64,000 bases of DNA, taken from assembly GCF_020991085.1 (NCBI RefSeq), contig NZ_CP087719.1, positions 5,193,001 through 5,257,000 of the forward strand. The letters run 5' to 3'. Source of the stretch: Roseomonas sp. OT10 (GTDB lineage Bacteria > Pseudomonadota > Alphaproteobacteria > Acetobacterales > Acetobacteraceae). The position numbers and the translations under genes were made by a program. This document shows, piece by piece, positions 18,546 to 26,995 of the stretch. The first letter of the stretch is position 1. Every line of letters begins with the position of its first letter. Below the pieces are notes generated by a model, which had not been told where the DNA came from, did not search any database, and was given only the letters and a program-made list of their open reading frames with translations.

Positions 18546-19580
18546 ATGTCCGCCATCCTGGCCAGCCCCATCCTGGTGAGCGAGGTCGGCCCGCGCGACG
18601 GGCTGCAATCGATCCACCGCACCATGCCCACCGAGGCCAAGATCCGCTGGGTGCGGGCGCTCGCCGCCGCCGGGCTGCGCGAGATCGAGGTCGGCTCCTT
18701 CGTCAACCCGAAGCGCCTGCCGCAGATGGCCGACGCGGCCGAGGTGGTGCGCGCGGCGCGGGAGATTCCCGGCATCACCGTGCTGGCCCTGGCCCCGAAC
18801 CTGAAGGGCGTCCAGGGCGCGGCGGCGGCCGGGGCGCACAAGGTCACCATGCCCGTCTCCGCCTCCAACGAGCACAGCCTCGCCAATATCGGCGTCTCCA
18901 CCGACCGCGCCATCGAGCAGGTGGCGGAGGCCGTCGCCTGGTGCGCCACCCTGCCGGAGGACGCGCGCCCGGCGATCGAGGTCGGCATCGCCACCGCCTT
19001 CGGCTGCACCATCTCCGGCCCCGTCGCCGAGGACCGCGTGATCGACATCGCCGTGCGGCTGGCCGCCGCGGGCGCGGAGAGCGTCGGCCTCTCCGACGGC
19101 GTGGGCTACGCCAACCCGGCGCAGGTGCGGCGCCTGTTCACGCGGCTGATCGCGGAGCTGGGCGACAAGGCCGGCGGCGCGCACCTGCACAACACGCGCG
19201 GCCAGGGTCTGGCCAACGTCGTCGCCGCGCTGGAGGCGGGGGCGACCACCTTCGACGCCTCGCAGGGCGGCATCGGCGGCTGCCCCTACTCCCCCGGCGC
19301 CACGGGCAACATCGTCACCGAGGACCTGGTCTGGATGCTGGAGGCGATGGGCCACGACACGGGCGTGGATCTGGACGGCCTCGCCGCCGCGCGGCGCATC
19401 CTGGCGGAATCCCTGCCGGGCGAGGCGCTCTATGGCCACCTGCCGGATGTCGGCACGGAGAAGGGCTTCCGCTACGCCGCGCGGGGGCCGGTTCCGGAGG
19501 GGACGGGGCGGGCGCATCCCGGCGGCGCCGCCTGCCAGCCTTCCGGCAAGGAGATCGCGGGCAAGGGGATCGCAGCATGA
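18546..19580 (+). CDS. HMG-CoA lyase-family enzyme
   Basis: A 344-residue TIM-barrel lyase of the HMGL-like family. Signatures are VSEVGPRDGLQS at residues 11-22, KVTMPVSASNEHSLANI, AHLHNTRGQGLANVVAAL with the metal histidines, and the catalytic-cysteine loop GIGGCPYSPGATGN. The expected reaction is cleavage of 3-hydroxy-3-methylglutaryl-CoA to acetyl-CoA and acetoacetate; citramalyl-CoA or related substrates are possible. The last 25 residues are a low-complexity extension. Its stop overlaps the CoA-transferase start by ATGA, which implies a two-step activate-then-cleave pathway. Confidence 0.9.
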   Translation: MSAILASPILVSEVGPRDGLQSIHRTMPTEAKIRWVRALAAAGLREIEVGSFVNPKRLPQMADAAEVVRAAREIPGITVLALAPNLKGVQGAAAAGAHKVTMPVSASNEHSLANIGVSTDRAIEQVAEAVAWCATLPEDARPAIEVGIATAFGCTISGPVAEDRVIDIAVRLAAAGAESVGLSDGVGYANPAQVRRLFTRLIAELGDKAGGAHLHNTRGQGLANVVAALEAGATTFDASQGGIGGCPYSPGATGNIVTEDLVWMLEAMGHDTGVDLDGLAAARRILAESLPGEALYGHLPDVGTEKGFRYAARGPVPEGTGRAHPGGAACQPSGKEIAGKGIAA

Positions 19581-20761
19581 GCGCCGACGCCGCCCCGCTG
19601 CCGCTCGACGGCGTGCGGGTGATCGAGTTCTCGCACATGGTGATGGGCCCGACCTGCGGCCTCATCCTGGCCGACCTGGGCGCGGAGGTGATCAAGGTGG
19701 AGCCGCGCGGCAAGGGCGACCGCACGCGCTACCTGACCAGCAGCGGCACCGGCTTCTTCGCCGCCTTCTCGCGCAACAAGAAGAGCGTGCAGCTCGACAC
19801 GGACGACGCGGCCGACCTCGCGACGCTGAAGGCGCTGATCGACACCGCCGACGTGGTGATCGAGAACTTCCGCCCCGGCGGGCTGGAGGCGAAGGGCCTC
19901 GGCTACGCGGCGCTGTCGCGGACCAACCCCGGGCTGATCTACTGCTCGCTGAAGGGCTTCCTCTCCGGCCCCTACGAAAAGCGTACCGCGCTGGACGAGG
20001 TGGTGCAGATGATGTCCGGCCTCGCCGCCATGACCGGCCCGCCCGGCCGGCCGCTGCGCGCGGGCGCGCCGGTGAACGACATGATGGGCGGCATGTTCGG
20101 CGCCATCGCCATCCTCGCCGCGCTGCGCCAGCGCGACCTGACCGGGAAGGGCCAGCACGTCCAGTCCAGCCTGTTCGAGAACGCGGCCTTCCTCGTCTCC
20201 ACCCACATGCTGCAGCAGGCGATCACCGGCGTCGCGCCGCCCTCCATGGCGGCGGGCAAGCGCGCCTGGGGCGTCTACGACATCTTCACCACCGCCGACG
20301 GCGTGCAGCTCTTCATCGGCGTCGTCACCGACCGGCAGTGGGAGATCTTCACCCGCGAGCTGGCGGAGCCGGCGCTGCTCGACCCGCGCTGGGCCACCAA
20401 CACGCTGCGCGCCGAGGGGCGCGAGACGCTGATCCCGCTGGTGCAGACGCTGGTGGGCCAGCGCGACCTCGCCACGCTGGAGGCGATGTGCGAGCGCGCC
20501 GGCCTGCCCTTCGCCCGCATCGTGCAGCCGGGCGACCTGTACGACGACCGCCACCTGCAGGAGAGCGGCGGCCTGCTGCCGCTGACCCTGTCGGACGGGC
20601 GGAGCACCAGCGTCCCGGCCCTGCCCATCCAGTTCGGCGACCGCCGGCTGGGCGTGCGCCACGACCTGCCCGCCCCCGGCCAGCACGATGCCGAGGTGCT
20701 GGGCGCGCTGCCGCGCGGCGGGGCCGCGCCGTCGCCGGCGGACACCGTCGCGGAGGGCTGA
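19577..20761 (+). CDS. CaiB/BaiF (class III) CoA transferase
   Basis: A 394-residue family III CoA transferase that would move CoA from a donor such as succinyl-CoA to a carboxylate. The N terminus PLDGVRVIEFSHMVMGPTCG, the VIENFRPGGLEAKGLGY motif and the predicted catalytic aspartate D168 in APVNDMMGG are all present. The gene sits between the lyase (4-base overlap) and a second Bug receptor. A consistent reading is uptake of a free dicarboxylate such as 3-hydroxy-3-methylglutarate, activation here, and cleavage by the preceding enzyme. The substrate is inference from context. Confidence 0.9.
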   Translation: MSADAAPLPLDGVRVIEFSHMVMGPTCGLILADLGAEVIKVEPRGKGDRTRYLTSSGTGFFAAFSRNKKSVQLDTDDAADLATLKALIDTADVVIENFRPGGLEAKGLGYAALSRTNPGLIYCSLKGFLSGPYEKRTALDEVVQMMSGLAAMTGPPGRPLRAGAPVNDMMGGMFGAIAILAALRQRDLTGKGQHVQSSLFENAAFLVSTHMLQQAITGVAPPSMAAGKRAWGVYDIFTTADGVQLFIGVVTDRQWEIFTRELAEPALLDPRWATNTLRAEGRETLIPLVQTLVGQRDLATLEAMCERAGLPFARIVQPGDLYDDRHLQESGGLLPLTLSDGRSTSVPALPIQFGDRRLGVRHDLPAPGQHDAEVLGALPRGGAAPSPADTVAEG

Positions 20762-20856
20762 CGCGACGCGAGGAACGGGCGGGCCGGACGCGCTCCGGCC
20801 CGGACGGGAAGCACCCGGGGCCGGTCTCCGGGTGCAAACGACGAGAGGAAATGGAC

Positions 20857-21828
20857 ATGCACCGCCGTCATCTGCTGCGCGGGGCCGCCGCCCTGCCACT
20901 GCTTCCCGCCCTCGCGCGCGCCCAGGCCGCCTGGCCGGACCGGCCGGTCCGCCTGATCGTCCCCTATCCGCCGGGCGGCGGGACGGACGTGATCTCGCGC
21001 GAGGTGGGCAACCGCCTCACCGCCGCGATGGGCTGGACCGTGGTGGTGGAGAACCGTCCGGGCGCCGGTGGCAACATCGGCATCGACGTCGTGGCCAAGG
21101 CCACCGACGGGCACACGATCGGCATGGGCCAGACCTCGAACCTGGCGATCAACCCGACGCTCTACGCCGCCAACATCCCCTACCAGCCGCTGCGCGACCT
21201 GGCGCTGGTCTCGCTGGTGGCGGTGCAGCCGAACGTGCTGGTGGTGGCGAAGGGGGCGCGCTTCCGCAGCCTCGCCGACGTGATCGCGGCGGCGAAGGAG
21301 AAGCCCGGCGCGCTGACGGCCGGCCATCCCGGCAGCGGCACGGTGGGCCATCTCTCGTCGGAGATGATCGCCCAGCGGGCCGGAGTGGAGCTGACCATCG
21401 TGCCCTATCGCGGCGCGGCGCAGCTCACCAACGACCTGCTGGCCGGGCGCGTGGACCTCTACTCCGCCAACCCGCTGGCGGTCCGCGGCATGCTGGAATC
21501 GGGCGACCTGCGCGCGCTGGCCGTGACCTCGGCCGAGCGGATGCCCTCGCTCCCCCAGGTGCCGACGGTCGCGGAATCCGGCTTCCCCGGCTTCGAGGCG
21601 GTGAACTGGACCGGGCTGGTCGGCCCGGCCCAGATGCCGGCCGAGGTGGTGGCCAAGGTCAATGCGGCGATGCGGCGCGTGCTGACCGACCCGGCCGTGA
21701 TCGAGCGCCTCGCGGCCGAGGGCGCCACGCCGCGCCCCTCCACCCCCGAGGAGTTCCGCACCTTCCTGGCCGCCGAGATCGAGAAGTGGGGCAAGGTGGT
21801 GCGCGAGGGCAACGTGCAGGTCGGCTGA
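20857..21828 (+). CDS. Bug/TctC-family solute-binding protein 2
   Basis: A 323-residue TTT-type periplasmic receptor with a twin-arginine-like signal (MHRRHLLRGAAALPLLPALARA). Core motifs are WPDRPVRLIVPYPPGGGTDV, VVENRPGAGGNIGI and LTAGHPGSGTVGHLSSEM. ATG 20857 is chosen because AGAGG lies eight bases upstream; the in-frame ATG at 20851 is too close to that site. It is a paralogue of the protein at 17533 but clearly diverged, so the two probably bind different carboxylates of one catabolic route. Confidence 0.92.
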   Translation: MHRRHLLRGAAALPLLPALARAQAAWPDRPVRLIVPYPPGGGTDVISREVGNRLTAAMGWTVVVENRPGAGGNIGIDVVAKATDGHTIGMGQTSNLAINPTLYAANIPYQPLRDLALVSLVAVQPNVLVVAKGARFRSLADVIAAAKEKPGALTAGHPGSGTVGHLSSEMIAQRAGVELTIVPYRGAAQLTNDLLAGRVDLYSANPLAVRGMLESGDLRALAVTSAERMPSLPQVPTVAESGFPGFEAVNWTGLVGPAQMPAEVVAKVNAAMRRVLTDPAVIERLAAEGATPRPSTPEEFRTFLAAEIEKWGKVVREGNVQVG

Positions 21829-21954
21829 GCCGGCGGGATCGCCCCCCGCGCCGCCCGCCGGCATCCGCACGGGAGGGCGGCGCGATTCCCGGTTTTCCGC
21901 GGGGTGGCCGCGGCGTATCCCTGTGCCGCGAGACGAACCGGAAGGAGGGAACGG

Positions 21955-23118
21955 ATGTCCACGGCGATCGCCTTGCCACGCATCCTGCGCATCGGCGGAG
22001 GGGCCCTGGCCGAGACGGCGGAGGTGCTCGGCCTGCTGGGCCTGTCACGCCCGCTGATCGTGACCGATCCGATGATGGTCCGCTTCGGCTTGGCCGAGCG
22101 GCTGCAGGGCGAGCTGAAGCGGGCGGGCATCGCGGCGGATGTCTTCTCCGACACGGTCCCCGAGCCCGACAGCGACGCGGTGGACCGCGCCCAGGCGGCG
22201 GTGCTGGCCGGGGATTACGATTCTCTCGTCGCCCTCGGCGGTGGCTCGCCCATCGACACCGCCAAGGCCGTCGCGGTGCTGGCGAAGCAGGGCGGGCGGA
22301 TGCGCGACCACAAGGCGCCGGCGGTGAATGCCGGCCCGGCCCTGCCGGTGATCGGCATCCCCACCACCGCCGGCACGGGGTCGGAGGCGACGCGCTTCAC
22401 CGTGGTGACGGACAGCGAGACGCACGAGAAGATGCTCTGCATCGGCCCGTCCTTCCTGCCGGTCGCGGCCATCGTGGACTACGAGCTGACGCTGACCTGC
22501 CCGCCGCGCCTGACCGCCGATACGGGGGTGGATGCGCTGACGCACGCGATCGAGGCCTATGTCTCGCGCCGGGCCAACCCCTTCTCCGACACCTTCGCGC
22601 TCTCCGCCATGCGGGCCATCGCCGGCAACCTGCGCCGCGCCTATCGCGACGGCGGCGACCGCGCGGCGCGCGAAGCGCTGATGTTCGGCGCGACCCAGGC
22701 CGGCATCGCTTTCTCCAACAGCTCCGTCGCGCTGGTGCACGGCATGTCGCGCCCGATCGGGGCGCATTTCCACGTCCCCCACGGCCTGTCCAACGCCATG
22801 CTGCTGCCGTCGGTGACAGCCTATTCGGCGCCCGCCGCGACGCAACGCTACGCCGACTGCGCCCGCGCCATGGGTATCGCCGGGGCGGGCCTGCGCGACG
22901 GCGACGCCGTGGCCGCGTTGCTGGACGAGCTGCGCGCGCTGAACGCCGACCTCGCCGTCCCGGGCCCGCGCGCCTGGGGCATCGACCCGGCGCAGTGGGA
23001 AGCCCTGCTGCCGACCATGGCGGCACAGGCACTGGCCTCGGGCTCGCCCGCCAACAACCCGCTCGTGCCGGATGCGGACGAGATCCAGGAGCTCTACGCC
23101 CGGGTCTGGGCCGCTTGA
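21955..23118 (+). CDS. iron-containing alcohol dehydrogenase
   Basis: A 387-residue group III (iron-activated) dehydrogenase. The NAD-binding GGGSPIDTAKAVA motif is near residue 94, PTTAGTGSEATRF near 140, and metal ligands are expected in DALTHAIEAYVS and in GMSRPIGAHFHVPHG. Relatives oxidise alcohols or reduce maleylacetate. A strong GGAAGGAGGGA ribosome-binding site precedes ATG 21955. It probably ends the iclR-controlled cluster, where it could handle an alcohol or aldehyde intermediate. The TGA stop codon at 23116-23118 is also the first three bases of a repeat-element end. Confidence 0.9.
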   Translation: MSTAIALPRILRIGGGALAETAEVLGLLGLSRPLIVTDPMMVRFGLAERLQGELKRAGIAADVFSDTVPEPDSDAVDRAQAAVLAGDYDSLVALGGGSPIDTAKAVAVLAKQGGRMRDHKAPAVNAGPALPVIGIPTTAGTGSEATRFTVVTDSETHEKMLCIGPSFLPVAAIVDYELTLTCPPRLTADTGVDALTHAIEAYVSRRANPFSDTFALSAMRAIAGNLRRAYRDGGDRAAREALMFGATQAGIAFSNSSVALVHGMSRPIGAHFHVPHGLSNAMLLPSVTAYSAPAATQRYADCARAMGIAGAGLRDGDAVAALLDELRALNADLAVPGPRAWGIDPAQWEALLPTMAAQALASGSPANNPLVPDADEIQELYARVWAA

Positions 23119-23538
23119 TACGGATGGCGGGATGACCTGGCCGGTCGCGCTATGGTGTTCCGGCAGCGGCACCGGGAGGGGACGCCGTCCCCTCCCGGAC
23201 CCTCCCCTGCCGGGGCCACAAGCGGGCCCCGGTCCCCGCTGGGAGTCTGGTGCTTCCGGTAGGCGTCAGCCTGCGGGCTGATCCCGGGGAAAGCGCGGAC
23301 AGGCGGGACTCCAGAATAGCTTTGAAGGCATCAGCGAGTGCGGCGGCCGGTCCCGCCGAGGAGCATGGCTCCTCGGCGCTGTGACCCCGTGTCAGGCTGT
23401 CCCGCGGCAGCGCCCTTCGGGTCCAGGGCCCGCAGGGTCCTGGCGGAGTGGGGGTATCGGGGGCGAGGCAGAGCCTTGCCCCCGGGCCACGAGCGCGCCC
23501 CGCGCTGGCATGGATCAACGCATCACGCCGCGCATATG
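23116..23538 (+). repeat. intergenic repeat element, full copy C (423 bp)
   Basis: This copy fills most of the 583-base gap between two convergent genes. It starts TGATACGGATGGCGGGATG at the alcohol dehydrogenase stop codon and ends with an imperfect inverted copy at 23521-23538. Internal order matches copy B: GGGAGGGGAC/GTCCCCTCCC hairpin, CCGGGGCC/GGCCCCGG hairpin, arms GCCGAGGAGC/GCTCCTCGGC at 23355-23377, the CCAGGGCCC..GGTCCTGG palindrome, and GGGGGCGAGGC/GCCTTGCCCCC near 23459-23484. By eye most positions agree with copy B and, inverted, with copy F. Bases 23539-23701 hold no recognised feature. No credible ORF was found. Confidence 0.85.
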
Positions 23539-23701
23539 AGGCCGGGGGGCACCGCGCATCACCACGCGGAACCTGTACCGGGCCGGGACTTCGCCGCCGA
23601 TTCCGTGCGTGACCTACCGGGAGCCGGTCCCGGGCCGCAGCGGCCGGTTCCCCAGCGTCATCCCCGCGCACCTCGGCCTCGCCCGCCTGGCGGGGGGTGC
23701 G

Positions 23702-24199
23702 TCAGGCGGCCTCCGGCCCGCCATGGCTCGGGTCCAGGCAATGGCCGTGGGCGTGGTCGGCCAGCGCCTCGACGATGCGGCAATGGCCGACCTGGCCGCC
23801 GTCGCAATCTCCGTCGAGCATGCGCTCCAGCTCCGCCTCCAGCGAGCGCAGCCGGGCGATGCGGGAGCGGGTGGCGGCAAGCTGCTGCCGCGCGACGGCA
23901 TGGGCTCCGGCGCAGGGGCTCTCCGCCCCGGCATCGGCGAGGCGCAGCAGGTCGCGGATCGCTGCCATGTCGAAGCCCATCTCCCGGGCGTGGCGCACGA
24001 AGGCCAGGCGGTGCAGGTGCGCGGGACCGTAGCTGCGCTGGTTGCCGGCGGTGCGGGCCGGCTCCGGCAGCAGCCCGGCCGCCTCGTAGTAGCGGATGGT
24101 GCGCACATTCACCCCGACCGCCGTGGCCAGGTCGCCGATGGAGAGGCGGCCCTGGACGGGGCGGGGCAGGGGGTCGGATGGCGTGGCATGGTCCGGCAT
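23702..24199 (-). CDS. MerR-family heavy-metal-responsive regulator
   Basis: A 165-residue MerR-type regulator with the winged-helix signature SIGDLATAVGVNVRTIRYYEAAGLL (residues 20-44 region), a long dimerisation helix, and a metal-binding end with C96, C132, C140, H149, H151, H153 and C154. The C96/C132/C140 set is placed like the cysteines of CadR, ZntR and PbrR proteins, which sense Cd, Pb or Zn. It is divergent from a P-type metal ATPase with an HMA domain and His-rich segment, so it should activate that gene and control itself. The exact metal cannot be told. Confidence 0.88.
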   Translation of the reverse strand: MPDHATPSDPLPRPVQGRLSIGDLATAVGVNVRTIRYYEAAGLLPEPARTAGNQRSYGPAHLHRLAFVRHAREMGFDMAAIRDLLRLADAGAESPCAGAHAVARQQLAATRSRIARLRSLEAELERMLDGDCDGGQVGHCRIVEALADHAHGHCLDPSHGGPEAA

Positions 24200-24206
24200 C
24201 GAACAA

Positions 24207-24225
24207 ACCTCCCATGGCTGGAGCT
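24207..24225 (-). promoter_or_regulatory. second MerR-type operator, before merR
   Basis: The 19-base sequence from ACCTCC to GGAGCT shares ACCTCC and TGGCTGGAG with the ATPase-promoter operator at 24280-24298. It lies 8 to 26 bases upstream of the merR start, where it could mediate autoregulation. Confidence 0.55.
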
Positions 24226-24275
24226 TCTATCTGGGGCCTTCCGCCGTCCGGGCCAAGCCGGCGCCCAATACCCCC

Positions 24276-24306
24276 TTGAACCTCCAGTGGCTGGAGGTCC
24301 CATAAC
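24276..24306 (+). promoter_or_regulatory. MerR-type promoter of the metal ATPase
   Basis: A -35 element TTGAAC (24276-24281) and a -10-like CATAAC (24301-24306) are separated by 19 bases, the over-long spacing that is the hallmark of MerR-activated promoters. The spacer contains the inverted repeat ACCTCCAG-TGG-CTGGAGGT at 24280-24298. A start about seven bases after the -10 would place transcription at or next to the ATG at 24314. Confidence 0.8.
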
Positions 24307-24331
24307 CCCGGCCATGACAAGCGAGGCGAGC

Positions 24332-26641
24332 ATGGCGGATTCCGGCGGGCCGGGCACGGCGCTGTCCTGGCGGGTGGAAGGCATGGACTGCGCCTCCTGC
24401 GTCGCGAAGGTGGAGCGGGCGGTGAGCCGGCTGCCGGGGGTGCGCGACGTGCGGGTGAACCTGATGGCCGAGCGGCTCAGCCTCCTGGCCGAGGATGCCG
24501 GGTCCGGGGCGGCGGTGGAGGAGCGGGTCCGGGCCCTGGGCTATACCCCGACCCGCCTCGCCGCGGCGGGGTCGGCCGAGGCGGGCGGGGAGGCGGCCGG
24601 CCACGGTCATGGCCGCGCGCCGCATCCTGACCACGGCCACGACCATGGTCACAGCCACGACCACGACCGCCATGGCCCCGGCCATGCCGCGCCCGCCGAC
24701 GCCCACGGCCATGCCGCCGGCCTGGCGCACGGGCACGACCATGGCGCGGAGGAGCCGCCCGGCACCCCCTGGTGGCGCAGCGGCAAGGCCCGGCTGGTCT
24801 TCCTGCTCGGCGGGCTGGTCGCGGCCGCCTGGCTGCTGTCCCATCTCTGGCCGGCGGCGTCCTTCTGGTTCTACCTCGCCGCGACCCTGGCCGGGCTCTG
24901 GCCCTTTGGTCGGCGGGCGGTGGCGCTCGCCCGCGCCGGCTCGCCCTTCTCCATCGAGACGCTGATGTCCGTCGCTGCGCTGGGCGCCGTCGCCATCGGC
25001 GCGGTGGAGGAGGCGGCGCTGGTGGTCTTCCTCTTCGCCCTGGGTGAGCTGCTGGAGAACGTGGCGGCCAGCCAGGCCCGCGCCGGCATCCGCGCCCTGG
25101 TCGCGCTGATCCCCCGCACCGCCCAGCGCGAGGGGCCGGGCGGTGCGCCGGAGGAGGTGCCCGCCACGGCGCTGCGTCCCGGCGACACGGTGATCGTGCG
25201 TCCCGGCGACCGCGTCCCCTGCGACGGGGAGATCCTGGAGGGCCGCTCGGCGCTGGATGAGAGCGCCGTGACCGGGGAGAGCGTCCCCGTCTCGCGCGGA
25301 CCGGGCGAGGCGGTGGTGGCCGGTGCGATCAACGCCGAGGGGATGCTGCGCGTGCGGGTGACGCACGGCGCGTCGGACAACACCCTGGCCCGCATCGTGC
25401 GGATGGTGGAGGAGGCCACGGCCTCCCGCGCCCCGACCCAGCGCTTCGTCGAGCGCTTCGCCCGCTGGTGGACCCCGGCGGCCATGGCCGCGGCGGCGCT
25501 CACCATGCTGGTGCCGCCGCTGCTGCTTGGCGGGGAATGGGCGGTCTGGATCTATCGCGGCCTTGCCCTGCTGCTGGTGGCCTGCCCCTGCGCCCTGGTC
25601 ATCTCCATCCCCGCCGCGATGGCCTCCGGCCTCTCGGCCGGGGCGCGGCGCGGGCTGCTGGTGAAGGGCGGCGCGGCGCTGGAGGCGATCGGCGCCGCCC
25701 GCCGCATCGCCTTCGACAAGACCGGCACCCTGACGCTGGGCCGGCCGCGCGTGACCGACCTGCTGCCGCTGGCCGGGCAGGACCGGCGCGAGGCGCTGCG
25801 GCTGGCGGCGGCGGTGGAGCAGGGCTCCTCCCACCCGCTGGCGCGCGCCATCCTGGCGGCGGCCGAGGCCGAGGGGATCGGCACGCTGCCCGCCCTCGCC
25901 GAGGCCGGGGCGGTGGCCGGGCGCGCGGCGACGGGGCGGGTGGAGGGACGGTCGATCGCCATCGGCAGCCCCCGCCATGCCGCCGAATCCGGCGCTCCGC
26001 TGGATGCCGCCGCCGGGGCCGCCACGGAGGCGCTGGAGGCAGAGGGCAAGACCGTCACCGTGCTGCTGCTGGATGGGCGCGCCGCCGCGCTGATCGCGCT
26101 GCGCGACGAGCCGCGCCCGGAGGCCGCCGAGGGCCTCGCCGCGCTGCGCCGCCTGGGGGTGGAGACGGTGATGCTGACCGGCGACAACCCGCGCACCGCC
26201 CAGGCCATCGGCGCGGCGCTGGGGATCGAGGCGCGGGCCGGGCTGCTGCCGGAGGACAAGCTGCGCGAGATCCGGACGATGGCGGCGCAGGGCCCGGTGG
26301 CCATGGTGGGGGATGGCATCAACGACGCGCCCGCCCTGGCCGCGGCCTCCGTCGGCATCGCCATGGGCGGCGGCACCGACGTGGCGCTGGAGGCGGCGGA
26401 CGCGGCGCTGCTGCGCGGCCGGGTGACGGGGGTGGCCGAGCTGGTGGCGCTGTCCCGCGCCACCCTGGCCAACATGCGCCAGAACGTGGCGGTGGCGATC
26501 GGGCTGAAGCTGGTGCTGCTGGTCACCACCCTGCTGGGCATCACCGGCCTCTGGCCCGCGATCCTGGCCGATACCGGCGCGACCGTGCTGGTCACCCTGA
26601 ACGCGCTGCGCCTGCTGGCCTGGCGGCCGCGGGACGCGTGA
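24332..26641 (+). CDS. heavy-metal P1B-type ATPase (ZntA-like)
   Basis: A 769-residue inner-membrane pump that exports soft divalent metals such as Zn, Cd or Pb. The N-terminal HMA domain has GMDCASC with C20 and C23, followed by a histidine-rich stretch (about residues 91-140) of repeated HGH and HDH. The transmembrane metal site CPC is at 418-420, the phosphorylation site DKTGT starts at D462, and SSHPLA, TGDNPRTA and GDGINDAPAL motifs follow. Start 24332 has GAGG five bases upstream; ATG 24314 is in frame but would lie at the predicted transcript start and lacks a ribosome-binding site. The divergent merR gene fits metal control. The stop TGA begins repeat element D. Confidence 0.95.
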   Translation: MADSGGPGTALSWRVEGMDCASCVAKVERAVSRLPGVRDVRVNLMAERLSLLAEDAGSGAAVEERVRALGYTPTRLAAAGSAEAGGEAAGHGHGRAPHPDHGHDHGHSHDHDRHGPGHAAPADAHGHAAGLAHGHDHGAEEPPGTPWWRSGKARLVFLLGGLVAAAWLLSHLWPAASFWFYLAATLAGLWPFGRRAVALARAGSPFSIETLMSVAALGAVAIGAVEEAALVVFLFALGELLENVAASQARAGIRALVALIPRTAQREGPGGAPEEVPATALRPGDTVIVRPGDRVPCDGEILEGRSALDESAVTGESVPVSRGPGEAVVAGAINAEGMLRVRVTHGASDNTLARIVRMVEEATASRAPTQRFVERFARWWTPAAMAAAALTMLVPPLLLGGEWAVWIYRGLALLLVACPCALVISIPAAMASGLSAGARRGLLVKGGAALEAIGAARRIAFDKTGTLTLGRPRVTDLLPLAGQDRREALRLAAAVEQGSSHPLARAILAAAEAEGIGTLPALAEAGAVAGRAATGRVEGRSIAIGSPRHAAESGAPLDAAAGAATEALEAEGKTVTVLLLDGRAAALIALRDEPRPEAAEGLAALRRLGVETVMLTGDNPRTAQAIGAALGIEARAGLLPEDKLREIRTMAAQGPVAMVGDGINDAPALAAASVGIAMGGGTDVALEAADAALLRGRVTGVAELVALSRATLANMRQNVAVAIGLKLVLLVTTLLGITGLWPAILADTGATVLVTLNALRLLAWRPRDA

Positions 26642-26995
26642 TGCGGTTCGGGGCCCGGAGCCGGCCCCCCCGGGGGGGGGAAGGCTCCGCCTTGCCCCCC
26701 GGACCCCCCATCCGCCAGGAGCAGAGCCCCTGGACCCCCGTTCACGGACGCGTCGGCACGCCGGGGAGCCATGCTCCCCGGCGACGGCGGCCGCAGCACG
26801 TGCGGCCTTTGATTCTTCTTCGGTGCCCCGCCTGTCCGCGCGCTCCGCGGGTGCCGCCCGCAGGCTGACACCGGCCACGCGGCGCCAGACTCCCAGCGGG
26901 GTCCGGGGCCCGCTCGTGGCCCCGGCGGAGGGGGTCCGGGGGAGGCAGAGCCTTCCCCGGTCCGGCGGTGCCACCTACGCCACGCGCCGCCCTCA
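26639..26995 (-). repeat. intergenic repeat element, variant copy D
   Basis: This copy fills the gap between the ATPase and the convergent EF-hand gene. It starts TGATGCGG at the ATPase stop. It has a GGGAAGGC/GCCTTGCCC hairpin near 26680-26700, CCGCCAGGAGCAGAGCCCCTGG near 26712, a hairpin with arms GCCGGGGAGC (26760-26769) and GCTCCCCGGC (26773-26782), CCGCCTGTCCGCG, and a CCGGGGCC/GGCCCCGG hairpin near 26905-26927. Compared with copy F, one A-T pair in the hairpin at 26760-26782 is replaced by G-C on both arms. It belongs with copy E in a subfamily sharing GAGCAGAGCCCCTGG and CCCGTTCACGGACGC. Confidence 0.75.

Noticed and set aside
23338-24279. ORFs running through repeat elements (also at 12890, 26742, 48024, 54549)
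   Set aside because: The same peptide-like strings recur only because the DNA repeats recur. Frames differ between copies and contain no start with a ribosome-binding site.
24601-24750. Repeated CATGGCCAC-like triplets considered as a CRISPR or tandem repeat
   Set aside because: They encode the His-rich metal-binding linker of the P-type ATPase and have no regular spacer structure.
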